A DNA stretch of 51,131 nucleotides from Bacteroidales bacterium (GTDB taxonomy: Bacteria > Bacteroidota > Bacteroidia > Bacteroidales > UBA3824). The notes under the pieces were generated by a model, which was not told where the DNA came from, made no database searches, and worked only from the letters and a program-made list of their open reading frames with translations. Within the stretch, counting starts at the first letter, position 1, and every line of letters begins with the position of its first letter. Positions 16,188-25,856 of this stretch are shown here, piece by piece. The stretch spans positions 1 to 51,131 of the forward strand of contig JAGCVU010000124.1 in NCBI GenBank assembly GCA_017962175.1, in the 5' to 3' direction. Position numbers and translations under genes: made by a program.

Positions 16188-17225
16188 CTATCGCGACCAT
16201 ACGCGCACTTCTTTGTTGCCAATCAACAGCGAAATACCGTCCTTTTTACCGTCTTCATCATACGAGACGCATATTTTGGGGTTTCGACGCTGATTCCAAC
16301 GGTTGCGAATACGTTCTGCATCATCTTTGATGTCGGCAATACCTTGCTCGCCGATAAAATCCATACTTATAACCTGCCCGTTGCGGTCTGATTGGTTCAT
16401 AGCATCCCAATCTACCGCCACGGGCAGCATTGTTTCTTCGGGATAGGTAATCAACTGTTCGTCGATAGAGGCAACAACCATTTCTGATTTTATCGTATCT
16501 ATTTGATTAATCGAAGGTTGAGTCAACGGTTGTGCCATGTAAGTATTAGTTTCTTCTGTGTGTGCAATAGTATTCGACATTTTGGGCAACACAGACGAAT
16601 GATCGTTTTTAGGTTCATCTTCAATTATGTTGTTATCCACGGCAGCATACACATCACGACCGTTGAAATCCAAAGCAATATTGCCCGAAATCACAGCAGA
16701 ATCGATATTGTAAGCCGGAGCATACATCACCCTGAACATAAAGAAAAAAGCCGAAACCGCCGCGGCGGCTGCCATCGCATACCACAACGGACGGATTCGG
16801 CTGTGTTTGAGGGTTTGTTTATATGGGCATTGAATATCTTTGTTATCCAGTATCTTACAGTTGGAATATAAAACTGCGGAAGATAGGTTGGCATCGTTGT
16901 TTAGCACAAGATTGTTGTATTCGCATTTTTCGGCTTCGGTGGCAATGCCCTCGGTTACAAGCACCGCCAAACGATCGAAAAAAGGTGTATCCATTTCGTC
17001 AAAATCAGAAGTGTGCTTCAATTCCATAGCAAATTCGGCTTGAATAGAAGTATCTTTGGTATCCCCTACTGTGCAGTCGAATGCAGAGCGGTATTCATCA
17101 AACAGACCTCGGAACTCGGCGTTTTGAGCCACTGCACGTTCCAACTCTTTTGATTGTTGCTCGTTGAGAGCGCCATCAAAATAGTCAACTATCAATGCCT
17201 CAATATTTTCGCTATTTATCTTCAT
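16188..17225 (-). CDS. Putative membrane anti-sigma factor
   Basis: This is a 345-residue single-pass protein with a cytoplasmic N-terminal half, one membrane segment at about 146-168 (WYAMAAAAAVSAFFFMFRVMY) and a periplasmic half. The N-terminus (IEALIVDYFDGALNEQQSKELERAV) resembles the anti-sigma N-terminal helices of Bacteroidota proteins, and a second similar stretch (FDRLAVLVTEGIATEAEKCEYNNLV) follows. It overlaps the ECF sigma gene by 4 bases (ATGA), strong evidence for partnership. The periplasmic part shows no known domain. A zinc HxxxCxxC motif is absent. Confidence 0.7.
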   Translation of the reverse strand: MKINSENIEALIVDYFDGALNEQQSKELERAVAQNAEFRGLFDEYRSAFDCTVGDTKDTSIQAEFAMELKHTSDFDEMDTPFFDRLAVLVTEGIATEAEKCEYNNLVLNNDANLSSAVLYSNCKILDNKDIQCPYKQTLKHSRIRPLWYAMAAAAAVSAFFFMFRVMYAPAYNIDSAVISGNIALDFNGRDVYAAVDNNIIEDEPKNDHSSVLPKMSNTIAHTEETNTYMAQPLTQPSINQIDTIKSEMVVASIDEQLITYPEETMLPVAVDWDAMNQSDRNGQVISMDFIGEQGIADIKDDAERIRNRWNQRRNPKICVSYDEDGKKDGISLLIGNKEVRVWSR

Positions 17226-17731
17226 ACCATTTCCTCCAAATCTGAATGAGAATGAATACCTACTTTTTCTAAATACTGTTTCAAGAAAACTCTTCCACGA
17301 AAAATGTAAACCTTAACCTGAGCAAGCGACAATCCTGTAATGCCGGCAATCTCCTGATACTGATAACCTTGAAGGTCGCGCAAGAGAATTACGCTTCGTT
17401 GTTCGGGTTTCATTGTTTGCAATGCTTGTTGAAGTATTTCTTGAACATCAGAATATTGATTAAAAGCATGTTGTTGAATATTTACCGACGTTTCCAAATC
17501 GTATGTAGGGTGATTTCTACGGGTATGGTCAATCATAGCATTGTAGGCACATCTAAAAAGATATGGTTTAGCTTTTTCGGCATTCAAATCGCCATGCACG
17601 CGCCAGAGTCGCTCAAACGAATCTTGCACAAGGTCTTTGGCAACTGCCTCGTCGTGCAGCGATTTGAGTAGAAACCTATACACAAAATCTGCATATTGGT
17701 CAACACATTTGTTATAGTCGGTAATATTCAC
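17222..17731 (-). CDS. ECF-type sigma factor
   Basis: This 169-residue alternative sigma-70 family protein has region 2 at about residues 10-75 (FVYRFLLKSLHDEAVAKDLVQDSFERLW) and region 4 at about 115-165 (MKPEQRSVILLRDLQGYQYQEIAGITGLSLAQVKVYIFRGRVFLKQYL). It lacks other regions, as usual for ECF factors. Its gene lies 12 bases after the outer-membrane barrel gene and overlaps the anti-sigma gene, giving the order barrel, sigma, anti-sigma in one transcript. This suggests an envelope-stress or barrel-related circuit (inference). Confidence 0.93.
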   Translation of the reverse strand: MNITDYNKCVDQYADFVYRFLLKSLHDEAVAKDLVQDSFERLWRVHGDLNAEKAKPYLFRCAYNAMIDHTRRNHPTYDLETSVNIQQHAFNQYSDVQEILQQALQTMKPEQRSVILLRDLQGYQYQEIAGITGLSLAQVKVYIFRGRVFLKQYLEKVGIHSHSDLEEMV

Positions 17732-17743
17732 AATATCAATTTT

Positions 17744-18850
17744 TTAGAAAACCCATTTAATACCAACTGAGAAAGGATAAAGTTCAGGGCCATGTCCGTC
17801 TTTAAATAGCGGCACGGGCGAAAATTCTCCAAATATCTGAACGCCATTGTAACCGAATCCACCGATAAAAGAGTATTTTAACAAATTGGTTTCAAACGGT
17901 TTGCGAATACATTTTTTCTGACGTTCGTCGTCAATTTTGTACACTTGTTTTGTACGGCTACCGATTCGTATGCCGCCCATAATACCGGCATTAACAAAAA
18001 ACTTGCGATAGCCCGATGTGCAAAACTCAAATACAAGAGGCACATTGAAGTGCATGATACGGTAATTAAAACGTTTAAACTCAGGCACTATGGTATTATA
18101 ATCGGCAGTAATTTGGCGATCTACAACCACTAGGTCGAAAGCCTCTTGAAAAGAGTAGTGGTTAAATTGCAACGCAAAACCCGAAACCAATCCGAAATTC
18201 TTGCTAAACGGCACTGCAAAATCGTTGAAATAGATTGAGAAGTCGAGCGAACGGGTTTCGTTAAGCGCCAAGAAAGGGTAATCTTCGGGAGTTTCGTATT
18301 TAAAGTCGCTGTTTAACAATCCGTTAATACCGAGGAATATACCCGAAAGATGGCCTTTAAAATCATTTTTCTTATTAAAACCAATGTGAGGGTCAAAAAT
18401 ATCAAAAGTGTCGTTTCCATCGTTATTAAGAATACGTTCTCCGTTGACCTCCACAGTTAAACTATTATCAGCCACACGTCGATAAATTTTTACTGTATTG
18501 CCATTGCGACCAATTTCCACGCGATTGGTATAAGAATTTACCATATTAGAATTGTTAATAGCGTCAAGGGCAATATCAATTTTTTTGATAGAAGAATCAA
18601 TATCGCGAATGCCTGAATTAAGAGCCGAAATACGTTGATCGTTAAACGTATTTTGGTTAGAGCTATCGCGGATAGTATTTATACGGCTTTCAAAACTTGC
18701 ACGTCCTTCCAAAAGATCGCACTTGCGGTTGAGAAGTGCGGTTTTAGCCTCTGAGAGAATACCGCCAACATTTTCTTGAGCTGCGGCATCAAAAACGGTT
18801 GTTATGCTGACAAACAAAACCGTTAAAATTGTTGATAATATCTTTTTCAT
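17744..18850 (-). CDS. Outer-membrane beta-barrel protein (PorT-like fold)
   Basis: I chose ATG 18850 because it gives a clean signal peptide (MKKILSTILTVLFVSITTVFDAAAQ). A longer frame to 18958 has no matching signal. The mature protein begins with a helical, probably coiled-coil stretch (about residues 30-90) and a short beta region. It continues with alternating amphipathic strands from about 135 onward and ends in an aromatic residue (SVGIKWVF), the usual barrel C-terminus. Length is 368 residues. It is the first gene of the barrel, sigma, anti-sigma unit. The 137 bases to the divergent sigma gene form a shared promoter region. Confidence 0.7.
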   Translation of the reverse strand: MKKILSTILTVLFVSITTVFDAAAQENVGGILSEAKTALLNRKCDLLEGRASFESRINTIRDSSNQNTFNDQRISALNSGIRDIDSSIKKIDIALDAINNSNMVNSYTNRVEIGRNGNTVKIYRRVADNSLTVEVNGERILNNDGNDTFDIFDPHIGFNKKNDFKGHLSGIFLGINGLLNSDFKYETPEDYPFLALNETRSLDFSIYFNDFAVPFSKNFGLVSGFALQFNHYSFQEAFDLVVVDRQITADYNTIVPEFKRFNYRIMHFNVPLVFEFCTSGYRKFFVNAGIMGGIRIGSRTKQVYKIDDERQKKCIRKPFETNLLKYSFIGGFGYNGVQIFGEFSPVPLFKDGHGPELYPFSVGIKWVF

Positions 18851-18987
18851 GGTTGTATTGTTTTTTGTTGTTTGCGCATAAGACGAACAACCCGGGTAAA
18901 AGTTACAGCCCGTTGCAAAAATAATTAAAAAAAATTTGCAAATATGCTCCAAAACCATTTACTTTACAACTCGAAAACGAATGCAAA

Positions 18988-19497
18988 ATGCAACTGACCG
19001 AACGTGACTTTGAGAAACTATTTAAGGAACACTTTGTTTCCATCACCATATATAGCCGTAAGATAGTGCAGGACACCGACACTGCCAAAGATCTTGCGCA
19101 CCGCTGTTTTATAAAAGTATGGGAAAAACGCGAAACGCTTCCCGACGACAGCAACCTTAAAGCTTTGCTTTACCGCATTGCCCACAACCTATCAATCAAC
19201 TACGTACGCGACCAGAAGAAATTCACAACCGACGAAACATTGCCAAACGTTGAAAGCGAAAACAACTACACCGACAACAACATAGTGGCAAGCGAATTGG
19301 AAGCGGCTATTGTAGACACCATCAAGCATATGCCCGAAAAAAGCCGCGAAGTATTCATTCTAAGTCGCTACCAACGGCTCACAAATCCGAAAATTTCGGA
19401 GAAACTTGGCATCAGCATCAAAACCGTTGAGGCGCACATTACCTCGGCATTAAAGATATTGAGAAAAAAAATATTCGGAAAAGAGAAAAAAAGTTAA
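18988..19497 (+). CDS. ECF sigma factor, FecI type
   Basis: This is a 169-residue sigma factor with region 2 (FEKLFKEHFVSITIYSRKIVQDTDTAKDLAHRCFIKVWEKRETL) and region 4 (MPEKSREVFILSRYQRLTNPKISEKLGISIKTVEAHITSALKILRKKIF). It heads the order sigma, FecR-like anti-sigma, TonB-dependent receptor, the standard cell-surface signalling unit of Bacteroidota. In such units ligand binding at the receptor releases the sigma factor, which then activates receptor expression. It is transcribed away from the barrel gene at 17744-18850. Confidence 0.94.
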   Translation: MQLTERDFEKLFKEHFVSITIYSRKIVQDTDTAKDLAHRCFIKVWEKRETLPDDSNLKALLYRIAHNLSINYVRDQKKFTTDETLPNVESENNYTDNNIVASELEAAIVDTIKHMPEKSREVFILSRYQRLTNPKISEKLGISIKTVEAHITSALKILRKKIFGKEKKS

Positions 19498-19590
19498 AAA
19501 TTGCTTAGGGTAAAAGCCCAATGGCGTGTTAAACAATAGACAAAGTACGTAAAACAAACTAATACCGACATTTTAAAAGAACCAAAAACC

Positions 19591-20436
19591 ATGAACAACG
19601 AACAAATTTATGAAATACCGGAGATATCCGACATTCGTCTGCTCGACATCGACACCGACGCCGAGTGGGACAAATTGTCGTCGCAGCTCGGGTTTAAGCG
19701 TAAGACCAAAATCTTACGTATTGATATGCTTATAAAGATAGCCGCTGCCGTATTGATAGTAGTAGGCTTAGGCACTTTAATAAACAGCAGCATCAATAAT
19801 TCCGGCATTTCTACTTTCTCTGCACAAAACGCTCCGGTAGAAACCGTAGTGGAACATTCTACACAAATAAGTCTCAACTGCAATAGTTCAATCACTTGCA
19901 ATTCAAAACAAAAAGGCGTTTTTAGCGTTGACCTCAAAGGCGAAGCATATTTCGACGTAGAGAAAAATCCCGAACGTACATTTGAAATCAACACTCAAGA
20001 CCTCACAGTAGTAGTTCACGGCACTTCGTTCAACATTTGCGAAGATAATGAAGCCACCATCGTAACAGTAACTTCCGGCGTAGTAGAGGTAATATCCAAA
20101 ACAGACGGAAAGTCGGTTACCATCACCAAAGACAAACAACTCACATACAACCACAATGGTTTCGACGTGAAGACAGTTGACAATTTCAACAACATTGCTT
20201 GGAAACTCAAAGAGTTTAAATTCTGCAACACTCCTCTTGCTGAAATAATGGAGCAATTGTCTAAAGCTTATGGATTTACATACAATTTTGAAAATCCCGA
20301 AAGCAAAGACCTCAGAATTTCAGGCTCGTTTAGCAATCAGAAATTAGAATCGATTATCAACATTCTAAACCAGACACTTGATGAAACCGACATTGTAAAC
20401 AATGCCGAAGGTGTCTACACCGTTAAAACCAGATGA
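19591..20436 (+). CDS. FecR-type anti-sigma factor
   Basis: This 281-residue inner-membrane regulator has a short cytoplasmic N-terminus and a membrane segment at about 44-65 (MLIKIAAAVLIVVGLGTLI). The periplasmic FecR domain (about 85-190) has STQISLNCNSSITCNSKQKGVFSVDLKGEAYFDVEKNPERTFEI. The C-terminal DUF4974 domain (about 205-281) contains LAEIMEQLSKAYGFTYNFENPES and ends ADGVYTV-like. The latter domain contacts the receptor's STN domain. The receptor gene starts 14 bases downstream. It is typical, though the cytoplasmic part is shorter than in many FecR proteins. Confidence 0.93.
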   Translation: MNNEQIYEIPEISDIRLLDIDTDAEWDKLSSQLGFKRKTKILRIDMLIKIAAAVLIVVGLGTLINSSINNSGISTFSAQNAPVETVVEHSTQISLNCNSSITCNSKQKGVFSVDLKGEAYFDVEKNPERTFEINTQDLTVVVHGTSFNICEDNEATIVTVTSGVVEVISKTDGKSVTITKDKQLTYNHNGFDVKTVDNFNNIAWKLKEFKFCNTPLAEIMEQLSKAYGFTYNFENPESKDLRISGSFSNQKLESIINILNQTLDETDIVNNAEGVYTVKTR

Positions 20437-20450
20437 TTCACCAAATGTAA

Positions 20451-23135
20451 ATGTCGGCAGCAGAAACCATCGGCAAAATATCAAAACACCTATTACTAAC
20501 GGCGCTATTAATTGCCGTTATATTGCCACTGAAATCTTCGGCGCAAACCGACAGTACAACAAAAATAAGCATAGCGTTTAAGAAAAGCCCGCTGAAAGTG
20601 ATTCTTGATGACATCACTGCTCAGACGGGTTTTATGTTTGTATACAATAGTCAACTGGTTGACGATCAAGTAAAACTCGACATCAAAGTCAGAAACAAGA
20701 AACTTACCGATGTGCTATCACAAATAACGGCAATCACCGACATCGGATACTTTATTACCGAGCAGCAAATCATTCTAAAACCCCGCAAAAAAGACGTAAA
20801 TAGTTGTTCAAAAAACGAACAACGCTCCAAAAATATTACTATAAGCGGATACATACGCGACGCCTCTACACACGAAATTTTGATAGGTGCCACTATATCG
20901 GTAGACAACACCACCGAAGGAACACTCACTAACCATTTCGGATATTACACTCTGCCACTCAAACGAGGCGAGTACACAATTGTATTTTCATATCTCGGTT
21001 ACCGTCGTGAATACATCAAAATCAACCTAAAAGACAACATCACCATCGACAAAGACCTTGAACCAATTGAAACCCAACTAGAAGCCATAACTGTTAGCAC
21101 CGACAAAAACAGCAACAAAATTCAGGAAGCTATGCACAACAGCTCGTCGCTCAAAGCATCCGACTTTGCTAAATACTCCGGACTTATAATCGGAGGCGAC
21201 CTTGTGGGACTTCTTGCCACCGACCACGGCATAACCCGACAAAGCGACGGCTCGGCATTCTACAATGTGCGTGGAGGTTACAAAGACCAAAATCTTATTC
21301 TCATCGACGAAGCTCCCATTTTTCATCCATCGCACCTGTTTGGTTTTTATTCGGCAGTAGCGCCCGAGGCTGTTAACTCGCTCAACGTGTACACTTCAGA
21401 TTTTCCGCTCAAATACGGCGGACGTTTATCATCAATCACCGACATCCACACCAAAGACGGCAGTAGCGGCAAGGTAATTATCAGCAGCGAATTTACACCA
21501 TTGACAAATTCACATCGTGTGGAAACGCCAATATATCAAGACAAAGTAACTGCCACAGCCGACCTTCGAAATTCAAATCTACGCTGGCTGGCAAATATTA
21601 TGGAATACCAAGGCGACAATAAATTTTACGATATTCACGCCAAAATTCATATCAAAGCCTCGCCCAAAGATAGAATCTACATTTCGTATTTCAGGGGCAA
21701 AGACCGATATTCAAACCTTCAAACCAACAACAACTACGCCGTGTCGTGGCAAAACAACACCGCCACCATCCGTCAATACAAAATCATATCGTCTAAACTA
21801 TACGTCAACAACAATATTTTTATAGGACATTACAGCTACAAACTCTTCATCACCGAAGATAAAGAAAGTTTTTGGCGCACACGAATCGGCAACGTTGGCA
21901 TCAAAACCGACATTGTATACAATATCAGCACCAACCACACTATCAAAACAGGCGCAGAGTACACTTACACCACATTCGACCCCGCCACACAATACATCAA
22001 CGAACAAAAAAGCAACAGAGGCATTGTGTCGGGCAATGCCGACAACATAGCAGCATATCTCGGTGCAGAAAGCTCCATTGGCAAACACATCGCTATAAAA
22101 TACGGCACAAGGGTAACAATTTGGAACAACTATGGACCTGCCAAATATTTTGAATACAACCCCGAAAAACTCATTTGGGATACTATTTCAATAGTGGAAA
22201 AGAAATTCAACACATTCGTAAATTTTGAACCAAGAGTAGCATTTGTATATAGTCCGTCGTCAAAAGCCACAATTAAGATTTCTGCCGAACACAACGTGCA
22301 GTATCTTCACATGCTTTCAAATTCAATAAGCCCATTCACCACTCTTGATTTTTGGATTCCAAGCGGACTGTATTTCAAACCGCAAACTTCCGATTGCTTA
22401 ACATTTACAGCCACTTACAACGCACGCGAGCTTGTGTACACTCTCTGCACATACTACAAATACTCAAAAAATATCACAGAATACGGTCAGCACGCCAACA
22501 TGCTGCTCAACGATGCCATCGAACGCGACTTCTTTCTCGGTCAAACCACAGCCGAAGGCGTGGAGGTGGCTGTAGAAAAAGATAAGGGCAGCTTGAAACT
22601 CAAATGTTTTTACGCCTACAACTATAGTTTGCGCTATACGCCCGACCTCTTGAAAGAAAAATACATCTCAAACGACAACATACCACACAACCTTCACGTC
22701 ATGGGGCAGTACACGCTCAACGACAAAATAACCTTCAAAGCCGATTTCAACCTGTGTTCCGGCACTCCGTACACTGCACCGGTGGGTTTCTACTACTATC
22801 AAGACTACAAAATTCCCTACTACGGCAGCCGAAACAACGAACGCTTAAGAATATACCACAAACTCAACGTTGCGGCTGTATATCGTTTTAAAAAGCCGTT
22901 AGACAAGTATATACGTCACTCGCTCACTTTGTCGGTTTACAACGTATACAATCGCATTAATTTTGTTATGGTTTCGTTCAACAAAATAGAAACTCCACAA
23001 GGCGATTATTTAGTTCCGGCTGATATGATCAAAGAAAACCAATACAACGCTACAGGACTTTCGCTGCCGGGCGTTTTCCCGATGCTATCATACAACATAT
23101 TGTTTAATTACACACCCAAAAACAATAGAGGATAA
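20451..23135 (+). CDS. TonB-dependent outer-membrane receptor with STN signalling domain
   Basis: This is an 894-residue receptor. After an N-terminal signal segment (about residues 10-31) comes a secretin/TonB short N-terminal domain (about 40-118, FKKSPLKVILDDITAQTGFMFVYNSQLV), the part that talks to FecR. It is followed by a carboxypeptidase-like regulatory domain (about 130-215, ISGYIRDASTHEILIGATISVDN), a plug (about 225-340, with SAFYNVRGGYKDQNLILIDEAPIFHPSHLFGFYS) and a 22-strand-type barrel. The substrate is not evident. There is no SusD partner, so it is more likely an iron/cofactor or peptide receptor than a glycan importer (inference). A terminator follows. Confidence 0.92.
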   Translation: MSAAETIGKISKHLLLTALLIAVILPLKSSAQTDSTTKISIAFKKSPLKVILDDITAQTGFMFVYNSQLVDDQVKLDIKVRNKKLTDVLSQITAITDIGYFITEQQIILKPRKKDVNSCSKNEQRSKNITISGYIRDASTHEILIGATISVDNTTEGTLTNHFGYYTLPLKRGEYTIVFSYLGYRREYIKINLKDNITIDKDLEPIETQLEAITVSTDKNSNKIQEAMHNSSSLKASDFAKYSGLIIGGDLVGLLATDHGITRQSDGSAFYNVRGGYKDQNLILIDEAPIFHPSHLFGFYSAVAPEAVNSLNVYTSDFPLKYGGRLSSITDIHTKDGSSGKVIISSEFTPLTNSHRVETPIYQDKVTATADLRNSNLRWLANIMEYQGDNKFYDIHAKIHIKASPKDRIYISYFRGKDRYSNLQTNNNYAVSWQNNTATIRQYKIISSKLYVNNNIFIGHYSYKLFITEDKESFWRTRIGNVGIKTDIVYNISTNHTIKTGAEYTYTTFDPATQYINEQKSNRGIVSGNADNIAAYLGAESSIGKHIAIKYGTRVTIWNNYGPAKYFEYNPEKLIWDTISIVEKKFNTFVNFEPRVAFVYSPSSKATIKISAEHNVQYLHMLSNSISPFTTLDFWIPSGLYFKPQTSDCLTFTATYNARELVYTLCTYYKYSKNITEYGQHANMLLNDAIERDFFLGQTTAEGVEVAVEKDKGSLKLKCFYAYNYSLRYTPDLLKEKYISNDNIPHNLHVMGQYTLNDKITFKADFNLCSGTPYTAPVGFYYYQDYKIPYYGSRNNERLRIYHKLNVAAVYRFKKPLDKYIRHSLTLSVYNVYNRINFVMVSFNKIETPQGDYLVPADMIKENQYNATGLSLPGVFPMLSYNILFNYTPKNNRG

Positions 23136-23151
23136 CGCAACAACCTGACAG

Positions 23152-23190
23152 AAAAAAAGCCGCTAACCTGATAGGTCAGCGGCTTTTTTA
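23152..23190 (+). terminator. Bidirectional intrinsic terminator
   Basis: AGCCGCTAACCT and AGGTCAGCGGCT form a 12-bp stem with one mismatch around a 2-base centre, flanked by an A-run on the left and a T-run on the right. It lies between the convergent receptor gene and gldN and could end both transcripts. Confidence 0.85.
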
Positions 23191-23210
23191 TTCTTATCAA
23201 CTTTAGACAA

Positions 23211-24059
23211 CTAGTATTCCCAGAGGTCTTGTTCAAAGTTGAAAATTTGCTCTTTGATATTCTCTGCTTCGAGAAGGCATTCTTGACCTTGTGCGTATTC
23301 AGAGATAAGACGGTTGTCGTACATATTCGACTCGGCCACGATAAAGCTTTGGAAATAACGTTTCTGGAAAATGTCCTCGAAACTCAATCTTGCACCGTCG
23401 TTTTTGGGGTTGAAGCACTCAGCGTTAGCAAGAAGCTTGCGAGCCTCGGGATAGTAAATCCAAAATACACGAGTTTGACGCTCTTCGGGGTCATCGGGAT
23501 CTTTGTGATAAACGCGGATAGCGCAAAGACCGATGATACGGCATTCGAGCACAGAGCGCTGTTTGTCGAAAAACCAAAGCTCTTTGAGGCGGTATCTTGT
23601 TACCTCGCTACTTACGTAGGGGGTTTCTACAAGTTTCTCAACCACATTCTCGTTTTCGTCGAGGAATGTCTCGGTGTTGACCGAAGCGCCGAGGTTTTTG
23701 TGAATCATCTGCTCGGTGAGTATCTGTGCGAACTCGTCGCCGCCGCTCTCGTCGTAAGCAGTAAGACCTTGTGAGTGGATGCCGTCTAACAAAACGTCGA
23801 TAAGGCTCTGACGTCCGTCAACAGGCGTTGTGGGAAAATATAGATGCTGGTTGGCACGCTCCGAAAGCTCAATCTGCCGCCATATTATTTTCGACCACAT
23901 TACATCTGCTTCTCTTACAAACTGATACGGCACCGGCTTACGGTTCGTGGTGTGTATTTTTTCGTAAGGAAGTCCTAAGAGCACCTGCGCCTCAGTTTTT
24001 TGCACCTCAAGGCATTGCAGACATGCTACTACAGCCGTTAAAAACAGTACTTTTTTCAT
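23211..24059 (-). CDS. gldN: T9SS periplasmic ring protein GldN/PorN
   Basis: This component of the type IX secretion trans-envelope complex forms the periplasmic ring with GldK. The 282-residue protein has a signal peptide (to about residue 24). It carries the family hallmark segment PVPYQFVREADVMWSKIIWRQIELSERANQHLYFP (about 43-78) and, further on, RYRLKELWFFDKQRSVLECRIIGLC. It is the last gene of the porP-gldKLMN row. A long perfect hairpin stands directly before its start codon, described separately, so its expression may be reduced relative to gldM. Confidence 0.95.
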   Translation of the reverse strand: MKKVLFLTAVVACLQCLEVQKTEAQVLLGLPYEKIHTTNRKPVPYQFVREADVMWSKIIWRQIELSERANQHLYFPTTPVDGRQSLIDVLLDGIHSQGLTAYDESGGDEFAQILTEQMIHKNLGASVNTETFLDENENVVEKLVETPYVSSEVTRYRLKELWFFDKQRSVLECRIIGLCAIRVYHKDPDDPEERQTRVFWIYYPEARKLLANAECFNPKNDGARLSFEDIFQKRYFQSFIVAESNMYDNRLISEYAQGQECLLEAENIKEQIFNFEQDLWEY

Positions 24060-24072
24060 AATGCTACAATTA

Positions 24073-24118
24073 AAAAAGAGTTTTAATAGAACTTCTATGT
24101 TTTATTAAAACTCTTTTT
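24073..24118 (-). terminator. Perfect hairpin between gldM and gldN
   Basis: A perfect 16-bp stem pairs 24073-24088 with 24103-24118 around a 14-base loop. On the gldN strand it is followed at once by a T-rich stretch and then by the gldN start codon, 13 bases beyond the stem. It has the form of an intrinsic terminator or attenuator inside the operon. Confidence 0.7.
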
Positions 24119-24176
24119 AGTATAAAATATTGTTTGCGTGAGCACTTTTTTTGCGAAGTGAACGCAAATAATCAAA

Positions 24177-25799
24177 CTACCTTACAGTAAATTTGATGGC
24201 GTTGAGGTTACGTGTAGAACCGTCAGGACCTTTTGCCTTAACGTCCTCGATGTAAACCTTACCGCCTGCAGGAACACCTGTGATAAGCTGTTTCTGAGCA
24301 GCGGTAAACTGACCAGATTTGCTTTCCTGTGTTTGGGTGAAGCCTTTAACTGTAGCAGATACTGAGAAACCAGTAACAACGAACTTCAAGTCGAAGTCGA
24401 AGTTTTCCATCTCGGCACGTACCACGTTGTTGATAAGGCTGTTTTTAGCAATTACACCACCACGTTTGTTGCTGGGGTCGGTACCAACAGTAGCCATCGG
24501 GTCGGGAACGCGTTTTACACGGAATTTCTTAGAACCGAGACCTTTGGTTGTTCCGTCGATGTTGGCAGAACAGTTGATGGTAACTTCACCTTGAGTCTTA
24601 ACATTAACGATATAGTTGCCGCCGCTTGTACGACGAATGCTACCGCCAGAGATAGAAGCGTTAACTTTTTCAGCGGGCACGCCAGAAGCGGAAATTTCTA
24701 CGGGGTTGTCAACACCGATGTAGAATACGTTCATTTTGGTAGGCGAAACAGATACGCTCGGCTGACCAACTTCGTAAGTGCTTTCGAAGGGGTATTCTTT
24801 GATTTCGCCGGTCGATTTGTTTTTAAGTTTGATAACGCCGCCCCATTTACGCATACCTACCGAAGATGTATTGCCGGTGTAAGTACCTACGCCCTGAGAT
24901 ACAGGAATAGGTTGATCGCCAACCAAAATGTCGGGGTTTTGTGTAGAGTCGTAAGCAGCGATAAATACTTCTGCCTTGTAGGGCTGACCTACGAGAACGT
25001 AGTTAGAGGGAGAGTTAACAACGGCCTTGATGGCGTTGAACTTCATGTCTGACTTACCGATCTGTCCGAGCAAGTAAGAAAGCATAGAAGATTCGGTGTT
25101 TCTAACGTCAGACTGCATCTTGGTCATAAGAGCAAGAACGCCGGCTGCGGGCAAGTGCTCGAAGTTAGCAACGTTCCAAGGAATCATCTCACCTGCGTCG
25201 TTGAGAGATTTGGTGTCTTCAGTAGAAAGCATCATCTCAATGCTGTGGATAAGGCTTTCGCGTGAAGCTTTGGCCTGTTCGGTAGATGTGGTATCTTGGT
25301 TTACGATACCAATCAAGAAGTTACGATACGACTCACGAGAATCCTGAATCTCTTTAGAGTGACCTTCGGTGATGAAGATCTGACCTCCGACGTTGTTGTC
25401 GTCTTTTTTAGAGACGAGGTCGCCGATATAGGAAGTCTGGTCGTTGTCGTGCATTTCGCGGAGTTGCTGTTCGTTTTCAACGCCTTCGAGGGTGAAAACG
25501 AGTTGCTCTTTCCAATGTTGTATTTCGTCGTATGCTTTGTCTGCCTCGATAACAACTTGATCGGCGAGAGCTTTATATTTAGCTACGCCAAGTGAGTCGT
25601 TAACCATAGCCTTTACAAACTCGTTCTGTGTGTCGGAGATAACACCGTCGGTGATTTCGTTAGTCTTACGAAGACTACCGTCAACGAGCGAGAATGCTGT
25701 AAGGATTTCGGCAGATACGTTCAAAGCAAGCAGGGCAGTATAGAAAAGGTACATCATACCAATCATTTTCTGCCTCGGCGTTTCCTTTGGTGAACTCAT
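24177..25799 (-). CDS. gldM: T9SS motor-coupling protein GldM/PorM
   Basis: This 540-residue protein has one membrane helix near the N-terminus (about residues 14-35, MMYLFYTALLALNVSAEILTAF) and a large periplasmic part made of a helical bundle (about 40-225) followed by beta-sandwich D2-D4 domains. With GldL it forms the proton-driven inner-membrane motor of T9SS and reaches the GldK/GldN ring. The MSSPKETPRQKMIGMMYLFYTALLALN start is the family signature. It lies 57 bases after gldL. Confidence 0.96.
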   Translation of the reverse strand: MSSPKETPRQKMIGMMYLFYTALLALNVSAEILTAFSLVDGSLRKTNEITDGVISDTQNEFVKAMVNDSLGVAKYKALADQVVIEADKAYDEIQHWKEQLVFTLEGVENEQQLREMHDNDQTSYIGDLVSKKDDNNVGGQIFITEGHSKEIQDSRESYRNFLIGIVNQDTTSTEQAKASRESLIHSIEMMLSTEDTKSLNDAGEMIPWNVANFEHLPAAGVLALMTKMQSDVRNTESSMLSYLLGQIGKSDMKFNAIKAVVNSPSNYVLVGQPYKAEVFIAAYDSTQNPDILVGDQPIPVSQGVGTYTGNTSSVGMRKWGGVIKLKNKSTGEIKEYPFESTYEVGQPSVSVSPTKMNVFYIGVDNPVEISASGVPAEKVNASISGGSIRRTSGGNYIVNVKTQGEVTINCSANIDGTTKGLGSKKFRVKRVPDPMATVGTDPSNKRGGVIAKNSLINNVVRAEMENFDFDLKFVVTGFSVSATVKGFTQTQESKSGQFTAAQKQLITGVPAGGKVYIEDVKAKGPDGSTRNLNAIKFTVR

Positions 25800-25856
25800 A
25801 TTGTTTACTTAAAAATTGATTAAAAACTAAGATTAAAGATTTACTTAAGCGTTTAA

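Noticed and set aside
18851..18958. Longer N-terminus for the outer-membrane barrel protein, with a possible lipobox-like cysteine
   Set aside because: ATG 18850 gives a clean signal peptide, while the longer form would place two hydrophobic segments in a row and run through the divergent promoter region.
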